A DNA stretch of 64,000 nt from Caldilineaceae bacterium SB0661_bin_32 (GTDB taxonomy: Bacteria; Chloroflexota; Anaerolineae; Caldilineales; Caldilineaceae): the NCBI GenBank assembly GCA_009841235.1, contig VXMH01000055.1:1-64000 (forward strand), in the 5' to 3' direction. Each line of letters opens with the position of its first letter. Within the stretch, counting starts at the first letter, position 1. The notes below the pieces were generated by a model. It was not told the origin of the DNA. It worked only from the letters and a program-made list of their open reading frames with translations, and searched no databases. The translations under genes were made by a program, and so were the position numbers. Of the stretch, positions 8,526 to 18,911 are shown in pieces.

Positions 8526-9653
8526 ATGCGTTGGGCGTTGCTGCTAAGGGGTCTGGTCACCTTTGTTTTTATCCTGCTTGGATGGGAACTGGGCAGGCAA
8601 TTAACGGGTGTGGAGGCTCTTGAGAGTTTGACGCTCTCGTCAGCGCGCCTGATTGTTCCTCTCGCAATCTTCAGCGGTGTTGTTGGTCTTGTCGGCGCCC
8701 CGTGGCTGACGGTCAAGCCGGCGAACGCTCTGCGGTCGAGTTTGAGACAGATTCCCACTGTGCAACTCATGGCTGCGACTGCCGGCATGGCGATCGGGTT
8801 AGCCATCGCCGCGCTCCTGGCATATCCTCTCTCTCTGCTGCCCAATCCATTCGGTACAATTCTGCCCTTTGTCGGCGTCATCGTTATGGGCTATCTGGGC
8901 GTAACGATGATGGTGCTGCGCCATCGGGAGATTCTTAATTTCTTCCGGTTCCCAAATGGAGGGGAAGACGGCCGGGATCTGCCCAAGCTGCCTCTCTTCG
9001 CGAAGGGCGGCCGGCCGCAATATGCCGACACGATGCTATTGGACACCAGCGTAATCATCGATGGACGCATCGCCGATGTGGCCGAGACCGGCTTTCTTTG
9101 GGCTATCCTTGCGGTTCCGCGATTCATTCTCAATGAACTCCAATATATCGCGGATTCGGCGGAAGTTTTGCGCCGCAACCGCGGCAGGAGAGGCCTCGAA
9201 ATTCTTGACAGGCTCCAGAAGATCGAAGGCGTGAATATCGTCTTTCTGGACCAGGACCCCGCCGAAGCGCAACAGGTGGACGAAAAGCTGGTTTATCTCG
9301 CCCGCGAGATGAGGGCCGCCATCGTTACCAATGACTACAATCTGAATCGGGTGGCCAAACTGCAGGGCGTTCGCGTCTTGAACATTAACGAACTGGCCAA
9401 TGCCGTCAAATCTGTGGTTCTTCCCGGTGAAGAGATGACGATCCACGTGATTCAGGAAGGTAAGGAGATGAATCAGGGGGTCGGCTATCTCGATGACGGG
9501 ACGATGGTCGTCGTCGAACAGGGCAGGCGCCACATGGGGGCGCGCCTCTCTGTACGTGTCACGAAGGTCTTGCAGACCAACGCCGGCCGACTCATATTTG
9601 CCGTTCCGGAGGATGTACAGGAGCGCCGCAGGGCATACGAGTCTGTCCGCTGA
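8526..9653 (+). CDS. Membrane-anchored PIN/TRAM domain protein (YacL-like)
   Basis: The 375-residue product has four N-terminal membrane helices, a PIN nuclease domain and a C-terminal TRAM RNA-binding domain. The PIN domain begins at [15 protein letters not shown] (Asp173), followed by the conserved [12 protein letters not shown] and [12 protein letters not shown] acidic motifs. TRAM covers about residues 300-360 ([19 protein letters not shown]). This architecture is that of YacL/PilT-like integral membrane RNases of unknown target. The ATG at 8526 is chosen because AGGGGAG precedes it at the right spacing; an in-frame TTG lies at 8502. The gene heads a cluster with cysS and rlmB, the same order seen in Firmicutes. 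Confidence 0.9.
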   Translation: MRWALLLRGLVTFVFILLGWELGRQLTGVEALESLTLSSARLIVPLAIFSGVVGLVGAPWLTVKPANALRSSLRQIPTVQLMAATAGMAIGLAIAALLAYPLSLLPNPFGTILPFVGVIVMGYLGVTMMVLRHREILNFFRFPNGGEDGRDLPKLPLFAKGGRPQYADTMLLDTSVIIDGRIADVAETGFLWAILAVPRFILNELQYIADSAEVLRRNRGRRGLEILDRLQKIEGVNIVFLDQDPAEAQQVDEKLVYLAREMRAAIVTNDYNLNRVAKLQGVRVLNINELANAVKSVVLPGEEMTIHVIQEGKEMNQGVGYLDDGTMVVVEQGRRHMGARLSVRVTKVLQTNAGRLIFAVPEDVQERRRAYESVR

Positions 9654-9703
9654 ACAGGGGAGAAGCTACAAAACAACCGGGTGAGCCAACGACAGGGACA
9701 CCG

Positions 9704-11116
9704 ATGACGCTCAACATCTACAACACGCTGACTCGCCGGCGCGAACCGTTTGAAACTTTGGAAGAAGGACGTGTGCGCATGTACGTCTGTGGGCCTACTG
9801 TTTACGCTGACGCCCACATCGGCCACGCGATGAGCGCAATCGTCTTCGACATGATCCGGCGCTACCTGGAGTTCGCCGGTTATGAAGTAACCTACGTCAC
9901 AAACTTCACCGATGTGGATGACAAGATCATCATCCGGGCCCAGGAGACGGGTCAGGATCCCTTTGAGTTGGCGCAGTACTTTACGGACAAGTACTTGACG
10001 CATCTCAGTGATCTGAACATCAAGCCGGCAGACACCTATCCCCGCGTGACAAGCGAAATCACCAATATAATTCGCGCCATCGAGGACCTGGGCGAGGCGG
10101 ACTACGCTTACGCCGTGGACGGAAGTGTCTATTTTCGGGTCGACAGAGATGACGATTACGGAAAGCTCAGCCGGCGCCGTCAGGAGGATGCCGTTGCCGG
10201 AACACGCGTCGCCGGTGAAGAGGGCAAAGAAAATGAGGCGGACTTTGCCCTTTGGAAGGGGGCCAAGGAGGGCGAGCCGTCGTGGGAGAGCCCGTGGGGT
10301 CCCGGCCGTCCCGGGTGGCATATTGAGTGTTCGGTCATGTGCTTGCACCATCTTGGGGAGATGATCGACATTCACGGCGGCGGCAATGACCTGATTTTCC
10401 CGCATCACGAAAACGAAATTGCACAGAGCGAAAGTCTCACCGGGAAACCGTTTGCCCGTTACTGGGTCCACAATGGGATGCTCCAGCTGTCGGGCGAGAA
10501 GATGAGTAAGTCGATAGGAAACCTGGTCACCATCGACAGTTTTCTGCACCAGCACTCGGCCGACGCCCTGCGAATGCTGATCTTCTCGGGACACTATCGC
10601 AAGCCGGTCTCGTATTCGGATGAGTCGATCGAGGCGGCAGTGCGAAGCACCGCCCGCTTGAGAGGAGGACTGCGTCCGCCGACCGGAACCGTTGCGGTCG
10701 GTGACGAGGCCAACAATCTGCGAGAAGTGACCGAGTCCGCTCGCAGCGGTTTCTGTCAGGCCATGGACGATGATTTCAACACGAGCGCGGCTCTGTCGCA
10801 CCTGTTTGAGCTGGTGAGGGCGATCAATTCGGCGCGTGCGGCGGGTATCTCCGGTCCGTTTTTTCAGGCTGCCCAGGATACGCTGCGTGAGTTGGCGGGC
10901 GTCCTGGGCCTGTCGCTGACTGAGCAAGGCGGCCCCGAAGGCAACGTGCTGGCCGCCAAGCCGTTCATCGACCTGCTCGTTTCAGTGCGAACGGCGATGC
11001 GAGAGCAAAAACAGTGGGCGGTGGCGGACATGGTACGCGAAGGGTTGGCAGCCCACTCGGTCCAGCTGGAGGATACACCGAACGGAACGACCTGGCGTAT
11101 TGAGGACGCCAGGTGA
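9704..11116 (+). CDS. cysS: Cysteinyl-tRNA synthetase
   Basis: CysS charges tRNA-Cys in the cytoplasm. The 470-residue product is of normal length. The class I HIGH motif is at residues 38-41 within [16 protein letters not shown], with the zinc-ligand Cys29 just before it. The GWHIECSVM zinc/cysteine-recognition segment and [14 protein letters not shown] are intact, and KMSKS is at residues 266-270. Its stop overlaps the GTG start of rlmB, so the two are translationally coupled. Confidence 0.97.
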   Translation: MTLNIYNTLTRRREPFETLEEGRVRMYVCGPTVYADAHIGHAMSAIVFDMIRRYLEFAGYEVTYVTNFTDVDDKIIIRAQETGQDPFELAQYFTDKYLTHLSDLNIKPADTYPRVTSEITNIIRAIEDLGEADYAYAVDGSVYFRVDRDDDYGKLSRRRQEDAVAGTRVAGEEGKENEADFALWKGAKEGEPSWESPWGPGRPGWHIECSVMCLHHLGEMIDIHGGGNDLIFPHHENEIAQSESLTGKPFARYWVHNGMLQLSGEKMSKSIGNLVTIDSFLHQHSADALRMLIFSGHYRKPVSYSDESIEAAVRSTARLRGGLRPPTGTVAVGDEANNLREVTESARSGFCQAMDDDFNTSAALSHLFELVRAINSARAAGISGPFFQAAQDTLRELAGVLGLSLTEQGGPEGNVLAAKPFIDLLVSVRTAMREQKQWAVADMVREGLAAHSVQLEDTPNGTTWRIEDAR

Positions 11117-11883
11117 GCGAACTGCTCGTAGGTCGGCACGCCGTCCTGGAATCTTTGCGTGCACGACGCAGGCATTACTACCGGTTGTGGTTGGAAGGTG
11201 ACGGCCAATCCGCCCCCAGGGAAAGCCTCGCGGAGATTGTACGGCTTGCCCGGAAAATCAGCGTCCCGACGCGGCACGTGGAAGGCGGCATCTTCGACCG
11301 CATTCGACGCGCCCAGTTGAATCCCCAGGGCGTTGCGCTCGAGACCGGCCCCTTTCCCTACGCAGAACTGGAAGACATACTCTCCCTCGCAAGTCGGAAG
11401 TCGGAACCTTTGCTTCTCGTACTGGACCACCTGGAGGACCCGCGCAATCTTGGCACGCTGTTTCGCAGCGGCGAGGCGTTCGGCGTGGACGGCGTCATTC
11501 TGCCGGAACGCCGGGCGGCGGGGATCACGCCGGCGGTCAGCAACGCCTCCTCGGGGGCGGTTGAGCACATTCCCGTCGCCCAGGTGGGCAACGTCAACAG
11601 GACGATCGATCGACTCAAGAAGTCGAATATCTGGACAGTCGGGTTGGACCTGGGCCCGGATGCCATCCCGCTTCCCGATGCAGACTTGAGCGGGCCGCTG
11701 GCCGTCGTCGTCGGCAATGAGGGCAAGGGGCTAAGCCGGCTTGCGCGGGAGAAGTGCGATTTCTGCGTTACGATCCCGATGGCTGGCTCAGTGGAAAGTT
11801 TGAACGCGGCGATCGCGGGAAGCATAGTGCTATTCCAGGCATTTCAGGCGCGTTCGCCGGTGGAAACCGCGGCAAAACTGTAG
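11113..11883 (+). CDS. rlmB: 23S rRNA (guanosine-2'-O-)-methyltransferase RlmB (TrmH family)
   Basis: This 256-residue SPOUT methyltransferase 2'-O-methylates a guanosine, by family in 23S rRNA (G2251) . The N-terminal substrate-binding domain begins [22 protein letters not shown]. The SPOUT knot motifs are present: [18 protein letters not shown] (motif 1), [19 protein letters not shown] (motif 2) and [18 protein letters not shown] (motif 3). The GTG start overlaps the cysS stop by four bases. RlmB versus another TrmH-family paralogue cannot be separated by motifs alone, but the cysS neighbourhood supports RlmB. Confidence 0.88.
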   Translation: MSELLVGRHAVLESLRARRRHYYRLWLEGDGQSAPRESLAEIVRLARKISVPTRHVEGGIFDRIRRAQLNPQGVALETGPFPYAELEDILSLASRKSEPLLLVLDHLEDPRNLGTLFRSGEAFGVDGVILPERRAAGITPAVSNASSGAVEHIPVAQVGNVNRTIDRLKKSNIWTVGLDLGPDAIPLPDADLSGPLAVVVGNEGKGLSRLAREKCDFCVTIPMAGSVESLNAAIAGSIVLFQAFQARSPVETAAKL

Positions 11884-11980
11884 GCAAATTCGTGTCTCTG
11901 GGGCGAGCTTGTTATTTCGCAGGCGGCGAGCCATCGGGAGATCCGTGCCGTCTCCGACCGAAAAACGCCTTCCGTGATGT

Positions 11981-12325
11981 TCAGCTGCGAAGCCATTCTT
12001 TCGGACGCCGGCCCGGCATCTCCTCTCTGCTTTGGGGCCAGCCTGCCGTCTCCTCGATTTTCCGCGCCAAACTGAAGTCCAGTTTCGTCAGTCCTCCGGC
12101 GTCATGGGTGGTCAGATAGACTTCAACTGAGCGATAGTTGAGGACCAGCCTCGGGTGGTGGTAGGCGGCCTCTGACAGGAAGCCGATAGCGTTGGCCGTC
12201 ATCAGCGTTACGCGCCAGTTGGCCGTTTCGAAACGCCGGTACAAACACTCCTCGCGAACCTCCCATTCTGGAAGGAGCTCTTCCAGCAACCGGCGAACCT
12301 CCTCACTGTTGATCCTGTCTTCCAC
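11981..12325 (-). CDS. 4a-hydroxytetrahydrobiopterin dehydratase (PCD family)
   Basis: Pterin-4a-carbinolamine dehydratase recycles the pterin cofactor of aromatic hydroxylases, and family members also occur without such hydroxylases. The 114-residue product has the family fingerprint: AYHHPRLVLNYRSVEVYLTT with the catalytic His pair, followed by HDAGGLTKLDFSLARKIEE. Length is typical. No aromatic amino acid hydroxylase is in the window, so its partner is unknown; some PCD proteins act in molybdopterin- or folate-related chemistry. Confidence 0.9.
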   Translation of the reverse strand: MEDRINSEEVRRLLEELLPEWEVREECLYRRFETANWRVTLMTANAIGFLSEAAYHHPRLVLNYRSVEVYLTTHDAGGLTKLDFSLARKIEETAGWPQSREEMPGRRPKEWLRS

Positions 12326-12486
12326 AGGTTCCCCCCTTTATGCGTTGCCCTGCTTTGACCAAGACCTGCACCGTAGTGACTTGCTGAAGTTCGACCACAT
12401 GCGGTTTCGAGTCATCCGTCCCCCTTCCGATTCGTGAAATCTGTTTCAAGCGGATTCCAAATGCGGCAAATAGCGTCGGCATGTTA

Positions 12487-12492
12487 TATAAT
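12487..12492 (+). promoter_or_regulatory. -10 box upstream of the cytochrome c lipoprotein gene
   Basis: A perfect TATAAT lies 72 bases upstream of the cytochrome gene start. No convincing -35 box sits 16-18 bases before it, so the promoter call rests on the -10 box only. Confidence 0.35.
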
Positions 12493-12564
12493 AGCGGCTG
12501 CATTTCCTGACATTCCTATTCACAGGTGCGGCAGTTTCGCTTCAGCTCTTGATGGAGACAGTGA

Positions 12565-13104
12565 ATGGTGCGTCGTAAGTCTTACCTGCTTGCCTTAGTC
12601 GGCTTTCTTCTTGCACTGGTTGTCGTCAGCGCATGTGCGCCCAACCCGCGCCTGCAGTTGATTTCGCCCAACATGGTTGTCCTGGCAGAGGGCGAGACCT
12701 TTGTGCCGCCTACGCCGACGCCGCGACCGCGTATCGCCGGTCTCAGCGATGAGGAGATTCTGGCGGGGTTGCCGGATGCTGTGGTTTCGCTGATTCCGGG
12801 CGATGCTGAAAGAGGTCTGGCCCTGACCGTACCCCATAACTGCATCGGCTGTCATGTAACGGACAACAGCCTGATAGATGTGGCGCCAACCTGGTTTGAA
12901 ATCGCCGATACCGCTGTCGGGCGTGCGCAGCAGTTGGGACTTGCCGGGCCGGCCATGTATCTCTACACCAGCATCATCAACCCGAATGACTACATCGTCA
13001 ACGACTATACTTCGGACGTGATGCCCGAAACATACGCCGAAGACCTTAGCGAGCAGGACCTTGCGGACCTTTTGACCTATCTGCTTTCGCTCCGAGCTGA
13101 GTAA
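12565..13104 (+). CDS. Class I cytochrome c lipoprotein
   Basis: The 179-residue product is a membrane-anchored monoheme cytochrome c for extracytoplasmic electron transfer. It has a lipobox VVVSAC (Cys24) after a hydrophobic signal segment, a proline/threonine-rich linker (PPTPTPRPR) and one heme site CIGCH at residue 93. The likely axial Met is Met153 in SDVMPETYAEDLSEQDLADLLTYL, the usual C-terminal pattern for class I cytochromes. There is no oxidase or reductase gene beside it, so its partners are unknown. Confidence 0.87.
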   Translation: MVRRKSYLLALVGFLLALVVVSACAPNPRLQLISPNMVVLAEGETFVPPTPTPRPRIAGLSDEEILAGLPDAVVSLIPGDAERGLALTVPHNCIGCHVTDNSLIDVAPTWFEIADTAVGRAQQLGLAGPAMYLYTSIINPNDYIVNDYTSDVMPETYAEDLSEQDLADLLTYLLSLRAE

Positions 13105-13127
13105 ACGCAAGCCGGCTGAAAACTGAA

Positions 13128-13360
13128 CCCCCTCAAACTACGGTAGGGGCAGGCCTTGTGCCTGCCCTCGCACCCCCTTCAAGCTCACTCCTCACTCCTC
13201 CCCTTTGTGCCCGCCCACCGCACGGTGTTACTCACACCTCTCTCCTCTTCACTCACTCCTCGCCGTTGTCCCCGCCCATCGTGGACCCTCTCGCTAACTT
13301 CGGCGATCTTGGCAAACCAGATCTGATGCAACTGCCCGGCGCCTTTCGAGTCACTGCCTG
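13128..13360 (+). repeat. Dispersed composite repeat, copy 1
   Basis: The core at 13128-13168 contains the conserved ACTACGGTAGGGGCAG and a perfect hairpin with stem GGGCAGGC, loop CTTGT and stem GCCTGCCC. It is followed to about 13290 by pyrimidine-rich sequence built from CTCCTC/CTCACTCC units like the flank of other copies. The region lies between the cytochrome gene and the convergent mmuM gene; no gene is seen in it. Confidence 0.75.
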
Positions 13361-14338
13361 TCAAACGAGAGCATCTGGCTTGCCGGACGGGAGGAGGCGT
13401 GCGCGCAGGGCCCGGATGTCGCCTGGAGAGGTGCGGCAACAGCCGCCAATGATACTGGCGCCGGCGGCTTTCCAGGAACGGGCCAATTCAGCCAGATGCT
13501 CCGGCCCGTTGCCGGCAGACCATGAGTGGGAGGCGCTGTCCCAAAGTTCCCCGCTATTGGGATAGCAGACGAGAGGCTTGTCGGTCTTCTCACGGGCCTT
13601 TTGCAGCAGCGGCTCTGCGAAGCGGGGCGCGGTACAGTTCAGGCCGACGGCAACGACAGCAGGACAGCTGTCGGCCAGTTCGGCGCAAGAGCCAAAATCC
13701 TCACCGCCGCACACCTCTTCCTCGTTGCGGCAGCTGAAGCTGAGCCAGGCCGGCCTGTCTCTGTATTCGTCCAGCAAGTCGACCAGGACCTCGCCTTCCT
13801 GCAAACAAGGGATCGTCTCACAGGCCAGAAGGTCCGGTTCGGCCGCAAGCAACGCTTCCAGTCGCGGGCGGTGCCACGCCTTCAGCTCCTGGTTGGAGAT
13901 GCCGTAGCTGCCGCGATACTCGGAGCCGTCGGCCAGGTAAGCGCCGAAGCTGCCGACAGACGCGGCGACCATGGGACGCTTGCGACCCGCTCTTGCGGCG
14001 GGAACTCGCAGTTCGTTCCAAAATCTGTCGCGCGCCTGCTGCGCGATGCGTACACTGCTTTGCAGCAGCTCTGCGCTCTCTTTTCGATTTAGACCCCTTC
14101 GGGCAAATCCCTCGAAGCTGGCCTGATAACTTGCGCTGATCGCGATGTCTGCGCCTGCCAGGAAGTAGTCAAGATGGAGCTGGCGGATCAGTTCAGGATC
14201 ATCGATGAGCAACTTGGCAGACCAAAGCGCATCGCGCAGGTCGGCGCCCCTTCGCTCCAATTCGGTCGCCAGCGCGCCATCGAGAATGACGACGCCCTGT
14301 TCTGCCAGGAAGGGCTCCAGAGGGTCGCCCAGGGTCAT
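13361..14338 (-). CDS. mmuM: Homocysteine S-methyltransferase
   Basis: The 325-residue enzyme transfers a methyl group (from S-methylmethionine or a similar donor) to homocysteine to give methionine. The N-terminal [17 protein letters not shown] and the zinc-cysteine motifs VGLNCT and [11 protein letters not shown] (Cys pair near residues 299-300) are intact, as is the NxxTASYQAS-like region (ISASYQAS). Length fits MmuM/BHMT2-like enzymes, not the long MetH. Its start overlaps the stop of the upstream aminopeptidase gene by four bases, so they form an operon. Confidence 0.9.
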   Translation of the reverse strand: MTLGDPLEPFLAEQGVVILDGALATELERRGADLRDALWSAKLLIDDPELIRQLHLDYFLAGADIAISASYQASFEGFARRGLNRKESAELLQSSVRIAQQARDRFWNELRVPAARAGRKRPMVAASVGSFGAYLADGSEYRGSYGISNQELKAWHRPRLEALLAAEPDLLACETIPCLQEGEVLVDLLDEYRDRPAWLSFSCRNEEEVCGGEDFGSCAELADSCPAVVAVGLNCTAPRFAEPLLQKAREKTDKPLVCYPNSGELWDSASHSWSAGNGPEHLAELARSWKAAGASIIGGCCRTSPGDIRALRARLLPSGKPDALV

Positions 14339-15651
14339 GCCAGTACTGCCGCCGTGTAGCGGCCCTGGCGCATGATTTCGAGCTCGGATCCGTCGCTGAG
14401 ATGGCCGGTGACGTCGAGCGTGGCCGTGCCGATCATGACGTCCAGGTGAAGTTCGGAACTGTTTACGCCGGCTTCGAGAAGCGCCTCCTCTGAGAGCTCG
14501 GCGCCGCCTTCGAGCCCTATCGGGTAGGCCTTGCCAAAGGCGACGTGGCAGGCGGCGTTTTCATCGAAGAGCGTGCTGTAGTATGTAAGGCCGCTGCGGA
14601 AAATGGGCGAGGAAACGTCGACGAGGGCGACTTCGCCAAGATAGCGAGTGCCTTTGACTGCGAAGAACTGTTCGTATGTTTCCTGGTCATCGCCGGCCGA
14701 GAAGTCGACCACCTGGCCCTCCTCGAAGCGGAAGAAGACCTCTTTCACTTCGCGGCGGAAGGGAAAGCTGGGGCGGGATGTGCGCGTCCAGCCGTTGACG
14801 CGCAGGCGGTGCGGTGTGGTGAACAGCTCTTCTGTAGGAATGTTGGGAAGAAAGACGGGAACGCCGGAACTCTCGTTCTCCTCTCCAGCTGGCAAATCCT
14901 GGTCTGCCTCCGCGCCCAGGCCGCTGGTCCCGCCGGCCCAGTGAGGCCGGTCGGTCAGACCGATGGTCAGGTCGGTTGAGGGTTTGCCGTCGGGGCCCGG
15001 CGCCGGGTCGTAGAAATGGAGGGCGCGAACCTGCCTGGCTTGGAGCGTGTCGCGCGCCTTTGCCAGATTCGCGAGATGAGTCTCCCAGGCGTCGAGCGGG
15101 TCTTCTGCGTCCAGGCGGATGATGCGGCGGATCTCGTCCCAGAAACGGGCCAGAGCCTGGTCTGCAGGAAGGTCGGGGAAGACCTTTTGCGCCCATGCGG
15201 GCGTTGGCAGGGCGGCCACGTTCCACTGCTGCTTCATCTCCATCATGGAGGACCGCCACGCCGTCGTCGCGCGGTATTCGGCCGTCTGTAGGATGCGCAG
15301 CTTGTTGGGGTCGATCTGCGCGGGCAGCCCGGGATCTTCCTCTCCGACCAGGCTGATGGCGGCCCACTTGTCTTCCTTTCGCTCACCCGCGATGGCTTCA
15401 ACGTAGGCGGGAAGATGCGCCAGCTGTTCCTCGGAACACTTGCGGGCGCGAATGCTTTGCAGGCGCATGTCGTTATATTCAATGGCGACGAACTGTGCCC
15501 CGGCGTCGTATGCAGCCGATGCCAGTGCCAGGGCGAACTCGCGGTGAACGGGCTCCGTGCGGATGTCGAGTGATTGGCCCGGCTGCAGATTGACGCCCAG
15601 CCGGATCAGGAGGTTGGCGTACTGTTCGATGTCCCTTTCGGAATATGTCAT
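14335..15651 (-). CDS. Aminopeptidase, M29 family (AmpS/PepS/aminopeptidase T)
   Basis: The 438-residue product is a cobalt/zinc metallo-aminopeptidase of family M29, acting on short peptides in the cytoplasm. The N-terminal [19 protein letters not shown] is a hallmark, and [24 protein letters not shown] and [19 protein letters not shown] contain the family metal-binding Glu, His and Asp positions. CHVAFGKAY is the typical late motif. Length is slightly above the usual 410. It is co-transcribed with mmuM through a 4-base overlap. Confidence 0.9.
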   Translation of the reverse strand: MTYSERDIEQYANLLIRLGVNLQPGQSLDIRTEPVHREFALALASAAYDAGAQFVAIEYNDMRLQSIRARKCSEEQLAHLPAYVEAIAGERKEDKWAAISLVGEEDPGLPAQIDPNKLRILQTAEYRATTAWRSSMMEMKQQWNVAALPTPAWAQKVFPDLPADQALARFWDEIRRIIRLDAEDPLDAWETHLANLAKARDTLQARQVRALHFYDPAPGPDGKPSTDLTIGLTDRPHWAGGTSGLGAEADQDLPAGEENESSGVPVFLPNIPTEELFTTPHRLRVNGWTRTSRPSFPFRREVKEVFFRFEEGQVVDFSAGDDQETYEQFFAVKGTRYLGEVALVDVSSPIFRSGLTYYSTLFDENAACHVAFGKAYPIGLEGGAELSEEALLEAGVNSSELHLDVMIGTATLDVTGHLSDGSELEIMRQGRYTAAVLA

Positions 15652-15758
15652 GTGAGCCCTTGGTCCTGTGTACTGTGTGAAATGGCAACTTGCAACGAAA
15701 TGATTGGCGATGAACTTGACAATCCGGTAGCGCCTATCTACAATGTGGTCTGGCTAAA

Positions 15759-15831
15759 GGCCCACTAGCTCAACTGGCAGAGCAGCGGACTCTTAATCCG
15801 CGGGTTCGGGGTTCGAATCCCTGGTGGGTCA
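15759..15831 (+). tRNA. tRNA-Lys (anticodon CTT)
   Basis: The 73-base sequence folds into a full cloverleaf. The acceptor stem GGCCCAC pairs with GTGGGTC (one G-T), the D stem is GCTC/GAGC, the anticodon stem GCGGA/TCCGC encloses the loop CTCTTAA, and the T arm CGGGG-TTCGAAT-CCCTG is canonical. The discriminator base is A and CCA is not encoded. Confidence 0.95.
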
Positions 15832-15838
15832 CTCCAGA

Positions 15839-15870
15839 GCGGGCGGACCCGAACGGGTCCCCGCTTTTTT
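15839..15870 (+). terminator. Intrinsic terminator after tRNA-Lys
   Basis: GGACCC pairs with GGGTCC around a GAAC loop, extended by GCGG with CCGC across a two-base bulge, and is followed directly by six T residues. It lies eight bases downstream of the tRNA. Confidence 0.85.
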
Positions 15871-16044
15871 CTTGGGAATGACCTGGAGATTCCGAAAAGA
15901 GAAAGAGCCTGCGGACTCCATATCCGTATACAGATCAGAAACCCGCTGCTCTGAAATCTGCTGGCAGCGGGTTTCAAATTGCATCTGGTTGGTAAACCGG
16001 GAACTGTGTCGCGACGCGGTCAGGTCAACACCTCGGCAGCGTTG

Positions 16045-16206
16045 TCACCTTGTTTCCCGGTAAACGACGTGCTTTCGCAGGACCGGATCGTATTTCTTCA
16101 GTTCCAGCCTCTTGTCGTTGTTTCGGCGGTTCTTCGATGTCAGATAGAGATGATGGCTCTCCGTGCTCCGCATCTTCACTAGCTGACGTGGTCCTTTCTT
16201 GGCCAT
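16045..16206 (-). CDS. rpmG: 50S ribosomal protein L33
   Basis: This 53-residue ORF is shorter than usual gene-finding cut-offs. It begins [17 protein letters not shown] and continues with [18 protein letters not shown] and [15 protein letters not shown], the standard L33 pattern of the large ribosomal subunit. The Cys-x2-Cys zinc motif of some L33 forms is absent, so it is a zinc-independent (C-) type. It lies downstream of, and convergent with, the tRNA-Lys terminator. Confidence 0.95.
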   Translation of the reverse strand: MAKKGPRQLVKMRSTESHHLYLTSKNRRNNDKRLELKKYDPVLRKHVVYRETR

Positions 16207-16738
16207 TTTCGACTCCGATTCACTTCCTGAGAATGTTGTTTGCGCCGCCCCTTCGGGCAGAGCGGAACGAACTTCCCAATATCCAGCCCAAAGCGCCGCC
16301 TGTTCCGAGACAGTTCGGGAAAAAGGGAATGGCGCGGCAGGTTGCCTCTTTCACGCTAAACCACTGTCGCACGAGATTATAGATGTTTCGAGCACTGTTG
16401 GCAAATCTCCACCCCTTATGCAGTTCCGCCTTGTGCCTGCCCTCGTCCGGCCAACCTCGCCGGCGGCTCCAAATCCCCCTCAAACTACGGTAGGGGCAGG
16501 CCTTGTGCCTGCCCTTTCTCCTCGCCTTTCTTCCCACCCCAAATCTGAGACGCACCCCAACTTATCCATGCTGGACAATTTTCCTGAAATTCAGGCGTTG
16601 CCCCGTCGCGGCTTTGCGCTACAATGGAAAGCGTTCGAAAATGCCTGCAGCAACTGCCAGGGCAATTTGCCCCGGCAAAGAATCGACTAGTGCCGGGAAA
16701 CCGGTGTATCAAAATGGAATAGAGATAGAGGAGCTGCA
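16207..16738 (+). repeat. Intergenic region with dispersed repeat, copies 2a and 2b
   Basis: A partial copy of the repeat core (CCTTGTGCCTGCCCT) is at 16429-16443. A complete core follows at 16475-16515 with the ACTACGGTAGGGGCAG box and the 8-bp hairpin. The flanking block B (TCCTCGCCTTTCTTCCCACC and the following CCAAATCTGAG) continues to about 16557. The rest, between rpmG and the Gfo/Idh gene, shows no convincing gene or RNA. Confidence 0.75.
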
Positions 16739-17890
16739 ATGACTGTACCGGTGCGCGTCGCCCTGATGGGACTTGGGCAGCGGGGGCTGCAACATTTGAA
16801 CTCTCTTTGGGCTCTCCAGGAGGAGGGCCTGGTCCGGCTGACGGTCTTGGCTGACGCATTTGCCGGGAATCTGGAGACAAATAAGATTCGCAACTATGTG
16901 GGTGGCTTTCGGCCCGAAGGCATATTGCACACAACCAGTTTTAAGGAGCTTCTCGGCCGCGAACAGGATGCTCTCTACGTCTGCATTCCCCCAAATGTCC
17001 ACTCGGGAGAGGTTGTACGCGCGGCCCGGGCAGGGCTGCATCTGTTCGTAGAGAAACCGATGAGCCTCTATCTGGATGAGGCGCTGGACATGGAGGCGGC
17101 GATTACTGAGGCAGGAGTGCTCTGTACGGCTGGGTTCCAGCAGCGTTTTGACGGTCGACACGAAGCTCTCCACCGCCATCTGCGCGAGGGCAGGCGGCCG
17201 CTGATGGCCTGCTACACCTATCATGGGGCGCTTGAAGGCCACAATGTCAAGCATCATCGTACCGAGTTGCACGGGGGGCCGGGTAACCGGGTATGGACGG
17301 CGAACCGGGCCTGGAGCGGAATGACTGTGGTCGAAGGCGGAATCCATCTGCTCGATCTCTGGCGCTACTGGTTCGGCGACGTTGAGTGGGTGCAGGCCCA
17401 CTACCAGCACCGCTCGGAGGAAGATATATTCGAGGAGGCCGACAATCCCTACACCTACAGCGCTCTTTTTGGCTTTGCCGGAGGATCGGTAGGGACGATG
17501 ACGCTATCGCGTTTGCGGAAAGTATTTGCCGACCACATGGACCACCAGGTGCTGTGGACTGAGGGACGCGCGGAGATCTTCTGGGAGGGCGTTACCACCT
17601 ACGAATATCAGGGCGCCTACCCTCCGACGCAGCCGCCGCCTGAGGATGCCGTCACGAAAACGCTCTTCGCAGGGCGGGGCGGCGACGATACGTTTGCCAT
17701 CAGTCAGGTCTTCGTGCAGGCGATCGCAGAGGGCCGCCCGGAGTTGATCCGCTCGCCTTTCGGCGATGCCATGAACAGCCTGGCCGCCGTTATCGGGGCG
17801 AACGTTTCGGATGAGTTGGGCGGCGAGAGAGTAGACGTCCACCGGTTGTTGAACGACGACAGGTTCGCAGCATTCAGGCAAAAGCCGTAG
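16739..17890 (+). CDS. Gfo/Idh/MocA family oxidoreductase
   Basis: The 383-residue cytoplasmic product has an N-terminal Rossmann fold (VALMGLGQRGLQHL, residues 8-20) and the family EKPMSL motif (Glu105, Lys106, Pro107), where the lysine is catalytic. The C-terminal alpha/beta domain includes VVEGGIHLLDLWRYWFGD with the conserved His-Asp pair. Such enzymes oxidise or reduce sugars, inositols or their derivatives with NAD(P). GAGGAG precedes the ATG. It is followed after 16 bases by a D-2-hydroxyacid dehydrogenase gene, suggesting a two-gene catabolic or modification operon. The substrate is not evident. Confidence 0.9.
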   Translation: MTVPVRVALMGLGQRGLQHLNSLWALQEEGLVRLTVLADAFAGNLETNKIRNYVGGFRPEGILHTTSFKELLGREQDALYVCIPPNVHSGEVVRAARAGLHLFVEKPMSLYLDEALDMEAAITEAGVLCTAGFQQRFDGRHEALHRHLREGRRPLMACYTYHGALEGHNVKHHRTELHGGPGNRVWTANRAWSGMTVVEGGIHLLDLWRYWFGDVEWVQAHYQHRSEEDIFEEADNPYTYSALFGFAGGSVGTMTLSRLRKVFADHMDHQVLWTEGRAEIFWEGVTTYEYQGAYPPTQPPPEDAVTKTLFAGRGGDDTFAISQVFVQAIAEGRPELIRSPFGDAMNSLAAVIGANVSDELGGERVDVHRLLNDDRFAAFRQKP

Positions 17891-17906
17891 TAGCCAACAG
17901 AGAGGA

Positions 17907-18860
17907 ATGACATCGATGAACTTTCTCATCTACCCCCCGCTTACTCCGGACGAACTTGAGCAGGTGCAGGCGGTCTCCCCGGATCTGGAGATCGTCAACG
18001 CCCTGACCGAAGAGGATGCGCTCGCCGCCATTCCCCAGGCCGTCGGCATGTACGGTGACCTCACCCCGGCACTGCTGGAACGGGCCGAAAGCCTGCGCTG
18101 GCTGCAGACCCCGATCGCAGGGCTGGAGCACTACATGTTCCCGGAGCTCGCGGAAAGCGACGTCGTGGTCAGCAACATGGCGAAAATCTACAGTGACATG
18201 ATCGCTGACCATGCCTTCTGCTTTATCCTGATGTTCGCCCGGGGCATACATCTCTACATGCGCCGCCAGGTCCGGGGCGAGTGGCGCAAGGGGACGCCGG
18301 TCCGTCACCTGGGAGATTGCACGCTCGGCGTCATCGGGCTGGGGGGCATCGGTTCAGAGCTGGCCCGGCGAGGTAAGGCGCACGATATGCGGGTGATCGC
18401 AGTTGATGCGCGGCCGCACGCGGCGCCGGTCCAGGGCCTGGATGCGCTGTGGCCGCAGGAACGGCTGCACGATCTGATGGCAGAAGCGGATTTCGCGGTC
18501 AGCTGCGTGCCGCAGACGCCGGAGACGGTCGGCCTGATCGGCGCCGCTGAAATCGGGCGGATGAAACCGTCGGCCTATCTGATCAACATCAGCCGCGGGG
18601 TCGTGGTCAAACTCGACGCCCTGGTTGCGGCGCTGGAGTCCGATAAAATTGCGGGCGCTGCCCTGGATGTCTACGAGACGGAGCCGCTGCCGGCGGAGCA
18701 TCCGCTGTGGAAAATGGAGAACGTCATCCTGACCCCGCATGTCGCTGCCGACAATCCCCACGTGCCCCAGCGCCGCATCGACACGCTGCGGGACAACCTG
18801 CGCCGCTATCTGGCTGGAGAACCGCCTCGAAACATCGTGGACAAGCGCCGGCTGTTCTAG
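17907..18860 (+). CDS. D-isomer-specific 2-hydroxyacid dehydrogenase family protein
   Basis: The 317-residue product is an NAD(P)-dependent 2-hydroxyacid dehydrogenase. The cofactor motif is GVIGLGGIGSELARRGKAHD (around residues 140-160). Catalytic Arg is in INISRGVVVKLDALVAAL, Glu follows in DVYETEPLPAEHPLW, and the acid-base His is in LTPHVAADN. Length and a short N-terminal substrate domain resemble GhrA/phosphoglycerate-dehydrogenase-like members. It is co-directional with the Gfo/Idh gene 16 bases upstream. A second in-frame ATG at 17916 is an alternative start. Confidence 0.88.
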   Translation: MTSMNFLIYPPLTPDELEQVQAVSPDLEIVNALTEEDALAAIPQAVGMYGDLTPALLERAESLRWLQTPIAGLEHYMFPELAESDVVVSNMAKIYSDMIADHAFCFILMFARGIHLYMRRQVRGEWRKGTPVRHLGDCTLGVIGLGGIGSELARRGKAHDMRVIAVDARPHAAPVQGLDALWPQERLHDLMAEADFAVSCVPQTPETVGLIGAAEIGRMKPSAYLINISRGVVVKLDALVAALESDKIAGAALDVYETEPLPAEHPLWKMENVILTPHVAADNPHVPQRRIDTLRDNLRRYLAGEPPRNIVDKRRLF

Positions 18861-18911
18861 CCCCGGTCTCCCCGGATCTCTGTTCCGGTCCGGGTGGGCC
18901 GCGCCCTTTCG

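Noticed and set aside
9485-10927. 480-residue open frame on the minus strand opposite cysS
   Set aside because: It is a shadow of cysS and the end of the PIN/TRAM gene, with no family motif.
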